Assembly: GCF_011764565.1 (NCBI RefSeq)
Contig: NZ_AP022871.1
Location: 5,146,320-5,210,319, forward strand
Length of the DNA stretch: 64,000 nt
Origin: Phytohabitans suffuscus
GTDB taxonomy: Bacteria > Actinomycetota > Actinomycetes > Mycobacteriales > Micromonosporaceae
Direction of reading: 5' to 3'
Both the position numbers and the translations under genes were made by a program. The notes beneath the pieces were generated by a model. It had not been told where the DNA came from. It worked only from the letters and a program-made list of their open reading frames with translations, and did no database searches. Shown in pieces: positions 55,241-63,216 of the stretch. Position 1 is the stretch's first letter. The number at the start of each line of letters is the position of its first letter.

Positions 55241-55828
55241 ATGGAGAAGTTCACCGTGCACACCGGCACCGCCGTCCCGCTGCGGCGGTCCAACGTGGAT
55301 ACCGACCAGATCATCCCGGCCGTGTACCTGAAGCGCGTGACCCGCACCGGCTTCGAGGACGGGCTGTTCAGCGCGTGGCGCGAGGATCCGGCCTTCGTGC
55401 TCAACAACCCCGCGTACGCCGGCGCCTCGATCCTGCTGGCGGGCCCCGAGTTCGGCACTGGGTCGTCACGCGAGCACGCCGTGTGGGCGTTGCGGGACCA
55501 CGGTTTCCGCGCGGTCATCTCGCCACGCTTCGGCGACATCTTCCGGGGCAACGCCTTGAAGGAAGGGTTGTTGCCGGTCGAGCTGGAACTCAAAGCTGTG
55601 GAAGCCCTGTGGGACCTGGTGGAGAGCGACCCGACCGCGCAGGTCACGGTAGACCTGACGGCGCGGGAGGTACGGGCCGATGGCGACGCCTGGTCCTTTC
55701 CTCTCGACGATTTCAGCCGCTGGCGGCTGCTGGAGGGGTTGGACGACATTGGACTGACGCTGCGCCACGAGGACGCCATCGCGGCCTACGAAGAGCGCCG
55801 ACTGCCCTTCCTGCCAGCGGTTTCCTAG
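55241..55828 (+). CDS. leuD: 3-isopropylmalate dehydratase small subunit
   Basis: 195 residues from ATG 55241, swivelling-domain partner of LeuC. It opens MEKFTVHTGTAVPLRRSNVDTDQIIPA. The active-site loop is GPEFGTGSSREHAVWAL, and FGDIFRGNALKEGLLPV is conserved. GTG 55229 would add four residues (MSAF) and cannot be excluded. It follows leuC closely and is ended by a terminator. Confidence 0.96.
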   Translation: MEKFTVHTGTAVPLRRSNVDTDQIIPAVYLKRVTRTGFEDGLFSAWREDPAFVLNNPAYAGASILLAGPEFGTGSSREHAVWALRDHGFRAVISPRFGDIFRGNALKEGLLPVELELKAVEALWDLVESDPTAQVTVDLTAREVRADGDAWSFPLDDFSRWRLLEGLDDIGLTLRHEDAIAAYEERRLPFLPAVS

Positions 55829-55855
55829 CCACGCGGCACCCCGTACCTGGCCGTT

Positions 55856-55913
55856 TTCGCCCCTGCCGGATCATCCGACAGGGGCGAATCCGTTACGACA
55901 CAACGGCTTTTTT
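55856..55913 (+). terminator. Hairpins and T-run after leuD
   Basis: A 16-base-arm hairpin (TTCGCCCCTGCCGGAT / ATCCGACAGGGGCGAA, one mismatch) is followed by a small CCGTT…AACGG hairpin leading directly to CTTTTTT (55907-55913), a factor-independent terminator. Confidence 0.75.
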
Positions 55914-56004
55914 CGCGCGGATGTTTGCCCCGACTGGGCAAAGGGCATACGGTGCGCGCAGAATGGGCTCGAGTTGAGTCCGAAGTTAAGTTCGGGAGGG
56001 AAAC

Positions 56005-56512
56005 GTGAACAAGGCCGAGCTCATCGAGGCGCTCGCCGCCCGCTTGGGGACAAGAAGGCGGCGACGGCGGCGCTCGACGCGGTGCTGACTGAGGTCCAGC
56101 AGGCTGTCACCAAGGGCGACCGGGTGGCGATCACCGGTTTCGGCGTCTTCGAAAAGCGGGTCCGCGGCGCGCGAACAGCTCGCAACCCGCGCACCGGCGA
56201 AGCGGTCAAGGTGAAGAAGACCTCGGTCCCGGCTTTCCGTGCTGGCGCCGGTTTCAAGGAGATGGTCGCGAGCGGCAAGGTGCCGAAGGTGGCCGCCGCC
56301 AAGAAGACCACCGCCGCGAAGACCGCCACCGCCAAGGCCACCACGGCGACCAAGAAGGCCGCCGCCCCGCCAAGGCTACGGCGACCAAGAAGGCCGCTGC
56401 CGCCCCCGCGAAGAAGGCCGCGACCAAGAGCACCACCGCCCGCGCGACCGCGGCGGCCAAGAAGGCCCCCGCCAAGAAGGCCCCGGCCCGGAAGGCCGCG
56501 CCGAAGCGCTGA
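56005..56512 (+). CDS. Histone-like HU protein with long Lys/Ala tail (frame broken twice)
   Basis: Nucleoid protein of the actinobacterial HupB/HupS type. The N-terminal 90 residues are HU (NKAELIEALAARLGDKKAA, VAITGFGVFEKRVRGARTARNP with the DNA-intercalating proline region, VPAFRAGAGFKEMV). A tail of about 75 residues rich in Lys, Ala, Thr and Pro follows, resembling linker histone H1. The GTG at 56005 follows GGGAGGG. The frame is broken at 56046-56049 (GGGG before ACAAG) and near 56366-56372 (CCCCG before CCAAG). Adding one G at each restores one continuous protein of about 169 residues ending APKR at 56512. Confidence 0.92.
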
Positions 56513-56521
56513 GCGAACGCG

Positions 56522-56557
56522 GAAGGAGGGCACCCGGAGAATCGGGCGCCCTCCTTC
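56522..56557. terminator. Terminator after the HU gene
   Basis: GAAGGAGGGC-A-CCCG pairs with CGGG-C-GCCCTCCTTC around a six-base loop, ten bases after the stop. The arms end in pyrimidines, so it may also serve the convergent MMPL gene. Confidence 0.75.
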
Positions 56558-56593
56558 TCGTATGTCCGGGTCAGCGCGGGCTCGGCGGCCGGT

Positions 56594-58681
56594 TCAGACG
56601 AGCGCTGGCTCCTTCGGCGCCGGCGCCTCCTCGCTCACCTCGATCCGTTTGTGCAGGCGGCGCAGCGGGCCGGGCGCCCAGAAGTTGTACCGGCCGAGGA
56701 TCGTCATCGTGGCCGGGACCAACAGCATCCGCACCACGGTGGCGTCGATCGCGACGGCGAGCACGAGGCCCAGGCCGATTCCCTTGATGGGCACGAAACC
56801 GCCGACCAGGAACCCGGAGAAGACCACCACGAGCAGCAGCGCCGCCGAGGTGATGATCCGTCCGGTGCGCTGGATCCCCTCCGCCACCGCACGATCCGCG
56901 GGTACCCCGGCCAACCAGCGTTCGCGGATGCGGGAGAGCAGGAACACCTCGTAGTCCACCGACAGCCCGAACGCGATCGCCGCGACCAGCACGGGCACGG
57001 TCAGGTTGAGGTATCCCAGGCCCTCGGTGCCGAAGACGCCGGCCAGGTTGCCCTCCTGGAACACCCACACCACCACGCCGAGCGCCGCGCCGATGCTGAG
57101 CGCGTTGGTCAGTACGGCCTTGATCGGCAGCAGCAGCGAGCCGGTGAAGGCGAACAGCAGCAGGAGCGTGCCGAGCACCACCACGCCGATCGCCCACGGC
57201 GCGCGCTCGACCAGCATCGCCTCGTAGTCCACGAGGTGCGCGGCGTTGCCGGCCACCAGTACCTCGAACGGCGCGGGCAGGTCGCGGATCGCGGTCACCG
57301 CGTCCTTCGTACGGTCCGACGCGGTGATGTCGACCGGATACGCGTTGAGCACCGTGATGTCCGCACCGGCCGGTACCGCCTCGACCCGCGCGATGCCGTC
57401 GACGCCGGCGATCCGGTCGCGCAGCGCGGCGACGCCGGGATCGGTCGAGGGCGCGGCGGCGACCGCCTCGATCGGATCGGGCGCGTTTCCATCGGGGAAG
57501 TGGACCGCCAGCGCGTCGTAGAGCTGGCGGGTGCCGGAGTCGGTGGGCAGCATACGCGGGTCGCCGAGGCCGAGCCGGAGGTTGAGCGCGGGCAGCGCGA
57601 CGAACACCAGCGCGGCGGCGGTGACCAGCATCGTCGCGAGCGGGCGCCGCTGCACGCCGCGTGCCACGCGGGCGAAGAAGCCGCCGTCCGTCCGCTGCGC
57701 CTTCGCCGGTTTGATGCGCCGGCCGAGCAGCACCAGCAGCGCGGGTAGGAGGGTGAGCGCGGCGAGCATGTCGACCAGGACGACGGCCATGCCGGCGAGC
57801 CCCATCGAGCGCAGGAACGGGTCGGAGAAGACCACCAGCCCGGCGAGGGCGAGCGCGACGGTGAGGCCGGCGAAGAGCACGGTGCGGCCGGCGCTCGCGG
57901 CGGTACGGGTGGCGGCGGCGCGCACGTCGGGGTCGACCGCGCGCTCTTCGCGGAACCGGTTCACCATCAGCAGCGCGTAGTCCACGCCGAGGCCGACCGC
58001 CAGCATCGTGGTGACCTGGATGGCGTACACGGACACGTCGGTGAACTCGGAGAAGCCGTAGAGGATGCCGAACGTGCCGGCCACACCGGCCACCGCGACG
58101 AGCAGTGGCAGCCCGGCCGCGATCAGCCCGCCGAAGATGAGCAGCAGCAGGATGAGCACGACCGGGGTGGTCAGCATCTCGGCGCGCTGTACGTCCTGCG
58201 CGGCCTGCGTGCCGTACTCCTCGTCGGTGAGCGGACCGCCGGCCACGGCGACCCGCGCCCCGGAGATCTCGTGCAGCCGTTCGGCGACCGCCGTCGCGGC
58301 CTCGCTCTCGTCCTCCGACGCCAGCGTGACGCTGACGAGCAGCCCCTCGCCGGTGCGCGCGGACGGCTGGGGAGGGCTGACCTCGACCACGCCGGGGATC
58401 GCGCGCACGTCGGCGATCGCGGCGTCGACCTGCGACCGCACGGCGGTGTCGCCGGCCGGCATCCCGTGCACGACCGCGGTGACGGTCGGCTGCTCCGGGC
58501 CGGTGGCCTCGATCCGCTCGGCGCCACGCGCCGACTCGGATCCGGAGCCCGAGCCGATGTCGCCGGTGAGGCGCCCGAAGACGCCGACGCCGATGCCGAA
58601 GCCGGCGACCAGTATGAGGATCCAGGCCACCACGACGATGCGCGGCCGCCGGATCGCGAATCCGGTGACTGAGGTAAGCAT
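56594..58681 (-). CDS. MMPL-family transporter
   Basis: 695-residue RND-superfamily membrane protein with twelve expected helices in two repeats. The N-terminal helix VVVAWILILVAGFGIGVGVF precedes a large outer loop. Two helix bundles follow, each opening with the family segment (MLAVGLGVDYALLMVNRFREE and AAIAFGLSVDYEVFLLSRIRERW), whose charged GxDYxxxxxxR residues carry the proton relay. Mycobacterial relatives export lipids; streptomycete ones, drugs or lipids. The ATG 58681 gives the conserved MLTSVTGFAIRRPR opening. It precedes no other genes in its direction but lies downstream of a two-component system transcribed the same way. Confidence 0.92.
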   Translation of the reverse strand: MLTSVTGFAIRRPRIVVVAWILILVAGFGIGVGVFGRLTGDIGSGSGSESARGAERIEATGPEQPTVTAVVHGMPAGDTAVRSQVDAAIADVRAIPGVVEVSPPQPSARTGEGLLVSVTLASEDESEAATAVAERLHEISGARVAVAGGPLTDEEYGTQAAQDVQRAEMLTTPVVLILLLLIFGGLIAAGLPLLVAVAGVAGTFGILYGFSEFTDVSVYAIQVTTMLAVGLGVDYALLMVNRFREERAVDPDVRAAATRTAASAGRTVLFAGLTVALALAGLVVFSDPFLRSMGLAGMAVVLVDMLAALTLLPALLVLLGRRIKPAKAQRTDGGFFARVARGVQRRPLATMLVTAAALVFVALPALNLRLGLGDPRMLPTDSGTRQLYDALAVHFPDGNAPDPIEAVAAAPSTDPGVAALRDRIAGVDGIARVEAVPAGADITVLNAYPVDITASDRTKDAVTAIRDLPAPFEVLVAGNAAHLVDYEAMLVERAPWAIGVVVLGTLLLLFAFTGSLLLPIKAVLTNALSIGAALGVVVWVFQEGNLAGVFGTEGLGYLNLTVPVLVAAIAFGLSVDYEVFLLSRIRERWLAGVPADRAVAEGIQRTGRIITSAALLLVVVFSGFLVGGFVPIKGIGLGLVLAVAIDATVVRMLLVPATMTILGRYNFWAPGPLRRLHKRIEVSEEAPAPKEPALV

Positions 58682-58742
58682 GCCGCTGATGCTCGTCCGG
58701 CACACCCCGGTGGCGGATCGCCGCGAGGAGTGGAGTCGCGCC

Positions 58743-59447
58743 TCAGTCCTGCGACGGAGCCGTGCCCGCCGGCTCACTCCCGCCCGGCACCACCAGGGCC
58801 GACTCGTAGGCGAGGACGACGGCCTGCACGCGGTCGCGCAGCCCGAGCTTGGTGAGCAGGTTGCTGACGTGGGTCTTGACGGTGTGCTCGGTCACGAACA
58901 TCTCGGCCGCGATCTCCGCGTTGGACAGGCCGCGGGCGACGAGGCGGAGCGTGTCGGTCTCTCGCGCGGTCAGCGCCGCGAGCCGCCCCTCGGGCCGCCG
59001 CCCGGCCGGCGCGGACCTACCGCGGTGCACCATCTCGGCGATCAGGCGCCGGGTGACGGTCGGCGCGAGCAGCGCCTCGCCGGCCGCGATCGTGCGCACC
59101 GCCGCCACGAGCTCGTCGCGGCGCATGTCCTTGAGCAGGAAACCGCTCGCGCCGGCGTGCAGTGCGTCGTACACGTACTCGTCGACGTCGAACGTGGTCA
59201 GCACCAGCACCCGGGCGTCGGTCTCGGCGCAGATGCGGGCGGTCGCGCCGATGCCGTCGAGCCGGGGCATGCGGACGTCCATCAGAACCACGTCGGGACG
59301 CAGCGCCAGCGCCGCGCTGACGGCCTCTTCACCGTCGCCGGCCTCCCCGGCCACCACGATGTCGGGCTGGGCCTCCAGAATCACGCTGAAGCCGTCGCGC
59401 ACGAGCGCCTGGTCGTCGACGACGAGCACGCGGAGCGGGTCAGCCAC
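58743..59447 (-). CDS. NarL/FixJ-type response regulator
   Basis: 234 residues. The receiver domain has the acidic pocket VVDDQ and phospho-acceptor Asp57 (VLMDVRMP). The C-terminal LuxR-type helix-turn-helix contains LTARETDTLRLVARGLSNAEIAAEMFVTEHTVKTHVSNLL-type spacing, with the recognition helix in HTVKTHVSNLL. It overlaps the kinase gene by 8 bp and is followed after 61 bp by the MMPL gene, its probable target. Confidence 0.94.
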   Translation of the reverse strand: MADPLRVLVVDDQALVRDGFSVILEAQPDIVVAGEAGDGEEAVSAALALRPDVVLMDVRMPRLDGIGATARICAETDARVLVLTTFDVDEYVYDALHAGASGFLLKDMRRDELVAAVRTIAAGEALLAPTVTRRLIAEMVHRGRSAPAGRRPEGRLAALTARETDTLRLVARGLSNAEIAAEMFVTEHTVKTHVSNLLTKLGLRDRVQAVVLAYESALVVPGGSEPAGTAPSQD

Positions 59448-60651
59448 GGGCCCGCTGCGCTTCCTGGCTCGCCGGACCGTGGGGCGCCGGCCTCCCCCGC
59501 CCGGACGCCGCCGCGTCGGCCCGCCCGCTCAGCGGCAAGGTCGCGACGACCTGGAAGCCGGTGCCGCCCGGGCCCGGCCCGGTGCGCAGCTCCCCGCCGA
59601 CCGCGCCGACCCGCTCGTGCATGCCCATGATGCCGTGGCCACCCCCGTCACCGTTTGCGCCGGACGGCCCCCGCCCGTCGTCGCGCACCTCGACGCCCAG
59701 CTGGTCGGAAGCCCAGTCGAGCCGGATCCACACCCGCTTGGCGCGGGCGTGGCGCACGACGTTGGTCAAGGACTCCTGGACGACACGGTAGGCCGTCAGC
59801 CCCAGCTCCGGCGGGAGGGGACGCCTGTCGCCGCGCTCCTCGACCGCGACCGCGAGACCCGCCTCGCGGGCCCGCTCGGCGAGGGCGGCGAGGCTGTCGA
59901 GGTCGGGCTGCGGAGCCCGGCTGCCGGTCTCGCCGCGCAGCAGCCCGAGGGTGCGGCGCAGCTGGGTCAGCGTCTCGCGGGAGGTCTGCCCGATCGTGTC
60001 GAAGACCCGCTCGGCGCGGGCCGGGTCGGAGCGCACGAGCACCGGCCCCGCCTCGGCCTGCACGGCGATGAGGCTGATCGAGTGGGCCAGGATGTCGTGC
60101 ATGTCGCGGGCGATCCGCTCACGCTCGCGGGCCGCGGCCGCCTCACGCTCCTCGGCGTGACGGCGGTTTCGCTCCTCCAGCAGCGCGATGCGGTCGTGGC
60201 GGGCGCGGGTGCCGGTGCCCAACGCGTACGCCCCGATGAAGAGCAGCCCGACGATCGGCAGCTGCACGAGCTTTTCCTGGTGGCCGATGAACGACAGGCC
60301 GACGCCGACGACCGTGCCGGCCACGCCCGCCAGCCGGGCCAGCGGGCCGGAGATCGCGGCCAGCGTGTAGGTCGCGACGAGCTGGCTGTAGGGCAGGTCG
60401 CCGAGCCGGTCGAGCAGCGTGAGCGTGACCGTGCCGGTGCCGCACACCGCGATCACCGGCAGCGGCCACCGGCGCCGCCACACGAGCGGGAGCGTGGCGA
60501 CCGCGATCAGCAGCAGCGTGAGCGGCTGGGTCTGGTTGTGCGCGCCGGCCGAGATAGCCATGAGCACGTAGCAGAGCAGCGCCAAGCCCGCGTCGAGGAC
60601 GTGCGGGGGCACCGCGGCGGTGCGCTCGCGCAGCGTGGTCAGCCAGGTCAC
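59440..60651 (-). CDS. NarL-type sensor histidine kinase (HisKA_3)
   Basis: 403 residues from GTG 60651. The first half has about five to six hydrophobic helices (LDAGLALLCYVLMAISAGA, LTLLLIAVATLPLVW, VVGLLFIGAYALG). It is followed by a coiled segment and the phosphoacceptor helix RIARDMHDILAHSISLI, then a HATPase (TAYRVVQESLTNVVRHARA, VRDDGRGP, GHGIMGMHERVGAVGG). No extracytoplasmic sensor is seen; the signal is probably sensed in the membrane. GATACT seven bases upstream suggests a leaderless transcript; longer in-frame starts run into the GATCAAGGACC repeat. Confidence 0.92.
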   Translation of the reverse strand: MTWLTTLRERTAAVPPHVLDAGLALLCYVLMAISAGAHNQTQPLTLLLIAVATLPLVWRRRWPLPVIAVCGTGTVTLTLLDRLGDLPYSQLVATYTLAAISGPLARLAGVAGTVVGVGLSFIGHQEKLVQLPIVGLLFIGAYALGTGTRARHDRIALLEERNRRHAEEREAAAARERERIARDMHDILAHSISLIAVQAEAGPVLVRSDPARAERVFDTIGQTSRETLTQLRRTLGLLRGETGSRAPQPDLDSLAALAERAREAGLAVAVEERGDRRPLPPELGLTAYRVVQESLTNVVRHARAKRVWIRLDWASDQLGVEVRDDGRGPSGANGDGGGHGIMGMHERVGAVGGELRTGPGPGGTGFQVVATLPLSGRADAAASGRGRPAPHGPASQEAQRARG

Positions 60652-60724
60652 GCTGGCAGTATCACCCGCACCGGCGAGACTCCGCCTCCCTCCTGGGAGC
60701 GAGGCGCCCCTACCACCACGGCGA

Positions 60725-60785
60725 CCGATCAAGGACCATCGCGACCGACCAGGCTGCGGCGGCCGATCAAGGACCATCGCGACCG
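60725..60785. repeat. 23-bp direct repeat, two copies
   Basis: Identical 23-bp copies at 60725-60747 and 60763-60785 (CCGATCAAGGACCATCGCG…). The GATCAAGGACC core also occurs in the 2.4 kb repeat block and, as GATCAAGGGCC, in the 52.7 kb duplication. Confidence 0.75.
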
Positions 60786-60799
60786 CACCGGCAAGTACG

Positions 60800-61690
60800 T
60801 CAGACGATCAGGCGGTCGGCGCCGGCCAGGTGGGTGCCGGCGAACGCGAGCAGCCAACCGGTGCCCTTGGGCGTGGTCCACGCCTTCGCCGAGCCCAGCC
60901 CGGACAGGTGGGCGAGGGCCGGCGGGATCACCTTGCCCTGGCTGCACACGACGATCGCGTCGCGCTCGGTGGCCAGCTCGGACAGGCGGGCCGCCGCGCC
61001 GGTCGCGACGTCCACCGTGTCCTGCCCCGGCTTCGGCTCGTCGAACGCGGACTCGACCTCGATCGGCAGGTCGAGGCGGGCGGCCAGCGGCTCGATCGTC
61101 TGCGCGCACCGGCGGGCGCTGGCGGAGCACACCAGCTCCGGCGCGACCTGGGCCAGGACCGTCGCGAGCGCCCGCGCCTGGGCGCGCCCCGCCTGGTCCA
61201 GCGGGCGGGCGCTGTCCGGCCCGCTCCACGCGCCGCGCTTGCCCGCCAGCGCGTGCCGCACCAGCGCGACCACCGCGGTGATGGCGGGCAGGCTGGCGAA
61301 GTGGCGCAGCACGCTGGCGTCGTGCGGGTACGTCACGGCGCGGGCGGCCGCCTCCGGCGCGAGCCAGCGCAGCCGGTCGACCTCGGAGTTGGGGGAGAAG
61401 CGGGCCGCCGACAAGGTGCGCATCGACCAGTACTCGACCACCTTCGGCTGGGTGCCGCGCCGGTACCGCGTAGACGGCAGGCGCACCTGCGGCCGCGCGC
61501 GTATCCCCGTCTCCTCCTCGACCTCGCGCACGGCGGCGACGAGCGGGTGCTCGCGCGCGTGCAGCTTGCCCTTGGGCAGGGACCAGTCGTCGTAGCGCGG
61601 CCGGTGCACCAGGCACACCTCGACACCGCCGCGCGGGCCGGGCCGCCAGACGACACCGCCGGCGGCCCGGATCGGGCCTACGGGAGCCAA
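60800..61690 (-). CDS. mutT1: MutT1-like NUDIX hydrolase / histidine phosphatase fusion
   Basis: 296 residues. The N-terminal NUDIX domain has a complete box at residues 41-63 (GKLHAREHPL … REVEEETGI). The C-terminal histidine-phosphatase domain has its catalytic Arg-His at about 145-146 (LVRHALAG) and SASARRCAQTIEPLA. This two-domain form is known from mycobacterial MutT1, which degrades 8-oxo-dGTP, oxidised nucleotides and diadenosine polyphosphates. No ATG or GTG fits; TTG 61690 is proposed as start and overlaps the end of the CYTH-CHAD gene. As in mycobacteria it lies near ppk. Confidence 0.88.
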   Translation of the reverse strand: MAPVGPIRAAGGVVWRPGPRGGVEVCLVHRPRYDDWSLPKGKLHAREHPLVAAVREVEEETGIRARPQVRLPSTRYRRGTQPKVVEYWSMRTLSAARFSPNSEVDRLRWLAPEAAARAVTYPHDASVLRHFASLPAITAVVALVRHALAGKRGAWSGPDSARPLDQAGRAQARALATVLAQVAPELVCSASARRCAQTIEPLAARLDLPIEVESAFDEPKPGQDTVDVATGAAARLSELATERDAIVVCSQGKVIPPALAHLSGLGSAKAWTTPKGTGWLLAFAGTHLAGADRLIV

Positions 61691-63207
61691 GCCGTCATCC
61701 GGGGCTTCGCCGCCTTGCGCCAGGCTTCGGGAAACTCGGCGCGGACCGTGCGGATCGCCTGGCGCTCGCGCTCGAAGAGCCGGCCGGCGGTGACCGCGAG
61801 CGAGTGGTCGTCCGGGTCGGACAGCGCGATGGACAGCCACGTCTCGGCGGCCGTGGCCGCGTCCTGGTGCTCGCCGAGCAGGTCCTGCACGCCGGCGAGC
61901 GCCTTGGCCAGCTCGGGCGCCGCGCCGCCGAGCACGCCGGCGACGGCCTCGACCGCGTACCGGGCGCGCTTGCCGTTGATGCGCACCGCGTGCCACTGCT
62001 CGTCCGGCGCGTACGGGTCGAGGTCGGTCGCGCCGTCGACACCCTTGGCGCCGAGCGCGAACGTGTGCCACGGCCGGGACACGAGCTTGGGTAGCACGTC
62101 GACGGCGCGCTCGCGGGCCAGCGGGGTGAGGTGTGGCTGGCGGGCGGCCGAGATGAGACTGTCGACGAGCTTGGCGTACCGGTCGGTGCGGAGCCCCTCC
62201 TCGAGCGCGACCAGCGCCTCCTCGTGCCGGGCCGCGAGCTCGGCGTCGATCCGCGCGACGGACGCCTCGTCGGGCGGGCTGAGCGGGTCGGCGGAGGCGG
62301 TGCGGCGCAGCCGGGCCCGCATCACCTCGGCGTCGCGGGCGCCACCGAGCAGCCCGGCCACCCAGCCCAGCTCGTCACGGAGCGGCTTGGCCCAGCCGGT
62401 GTCGACCAGCGGGCCGAACGTCTTGAGGTCGCTGCGCAGCCGCCGGCAGCCGACGCGCATCTGGTGTACCGCGGTGTCGTTGTCGCCGACCGGGGCGCGC
62501 AGCCGCACCAGCGGGTCGTGGGTGAGGATCCGCTCGATGCCCTTGCGGATGGCGACGGTGACCACCTCGCCGGCCCGCGGCTTGCGCGGCAGCTCGCCGG
62601 CGCGCACGAGGTCGGGCGGACCGGCCGCGGCGTCGCCGAGCGCGCGCACGTACTTGGGGGTGAAGCCGCCGGCGACCGCGCCCGCGTCGCGCAGCACCTC
62701 CTCGACCCGGTCGAGCAGCTTGCGCCCGCCGCCCTTGCGCTCCACCTCGATCTCGCGGAACCTCGACCTCACCTTGCGCCCGTCGAGCACCGACACCGCG
62801 TCGTCGGCGATCTCGGCGAGCACGCGGTCGTCGCCGTCGCGCAGCTCGTACGCCCGGCGGACCGTGCGCACCAGCGCGGCGGCCTCCAGGTCGGCGCCGC
62901 GCGAGTACGCCGTCACCAGCGCCAGCAGGTCGGCCGGTGGCGTGCCGGGCCCGCCGCCGCGGGAGATCTCGTGGCGGACGCCCGGGGCGTCGGCGGGCAG
63001 CTTGACCGTCCACGGCTCCGCGTCGCCCTTGCGGTGGCGCAGCGAAGCCCCGGACCGCGCCAGGCGCAGGTCCGGCGTGTCGTAGTAGGTGGCGGTGAGG
63101 GTGACCGCCGGCCGCTCCTCGATCCGCCCGCCGGAAGGCAGGCACGGGGTCAGATCGGGCAGCGTGAAGCGCGGCTCCACCTCGTACTTGCGTTCCTCCT
63201 CCAGCAT
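61678..63207 (-). CDS. CYTH-CHAD domain protein
   Basis: 509 residues. The N-terminal CYTH domain (about 1-200) begins with the ExExK motif (EEERKYEV) and contains TATYYDTPDLRLARSG and WTVKLPAD. The C-terminal CHAD domain (about 220-505) is alpha-helical with conserved histidines and basic residues (VHQMRVGCRRLRSDLKTF, KPLRDELGWVAGLLGGARDAEVM, RINGKRARYAVE). CHAD domains bind polyphosphate, and CYTH domains hydrolyse triphosphates or polyphosphates. Placed between ppk and mutT1-like genes, only nine bases from ppk, it probably binds or trims the product of the kinase. Confidence 0.92.
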   Translation of the reverse strand: MLEEERKYEVEPRFTLPDLTPCLPSGGRIEERPAVTLTATYYDTPDLRLARSGASLRHRKGDAEPWTVKLPADAPGVRHEISRGGGPGTPPADLLALVTAYSRGADLEAAALVRTVRRAYELRDGDDRVLAEIADDAVSVLDGRKVRSRFREIEVERKGGGRKLLDRVEEVLRDAGAVAGGFTPKYVRALGDAAAGPPDLVRAGELPRKPRAGEVVTVAIRKGIERILTHDPLVRLRAPVGDNDTAVHQMRVGCRRLRSDLKTFGPLVDTGWAKPLRDELGWVAGLLGGARDAEVMRARLRRTASADPLSPPDEASVARIDAELAARHEEALVALEEGLRTDRYAKLVDSLISAARQPHLTPLARERAVDVLPKLVSRPWHTFALGAKGVDGATDLDPYAPDEQWHAVRINGKRARYAVEAVAGVLGGAAPELAKALAGVQDLLGEHQDAATAAETWLSIALSDPDDHSLAVTAGRLFERERQAIRTVRAEFPEAWRKAAKPRMTAWLP

Positions 63208-63216
63208 CCGATCAGC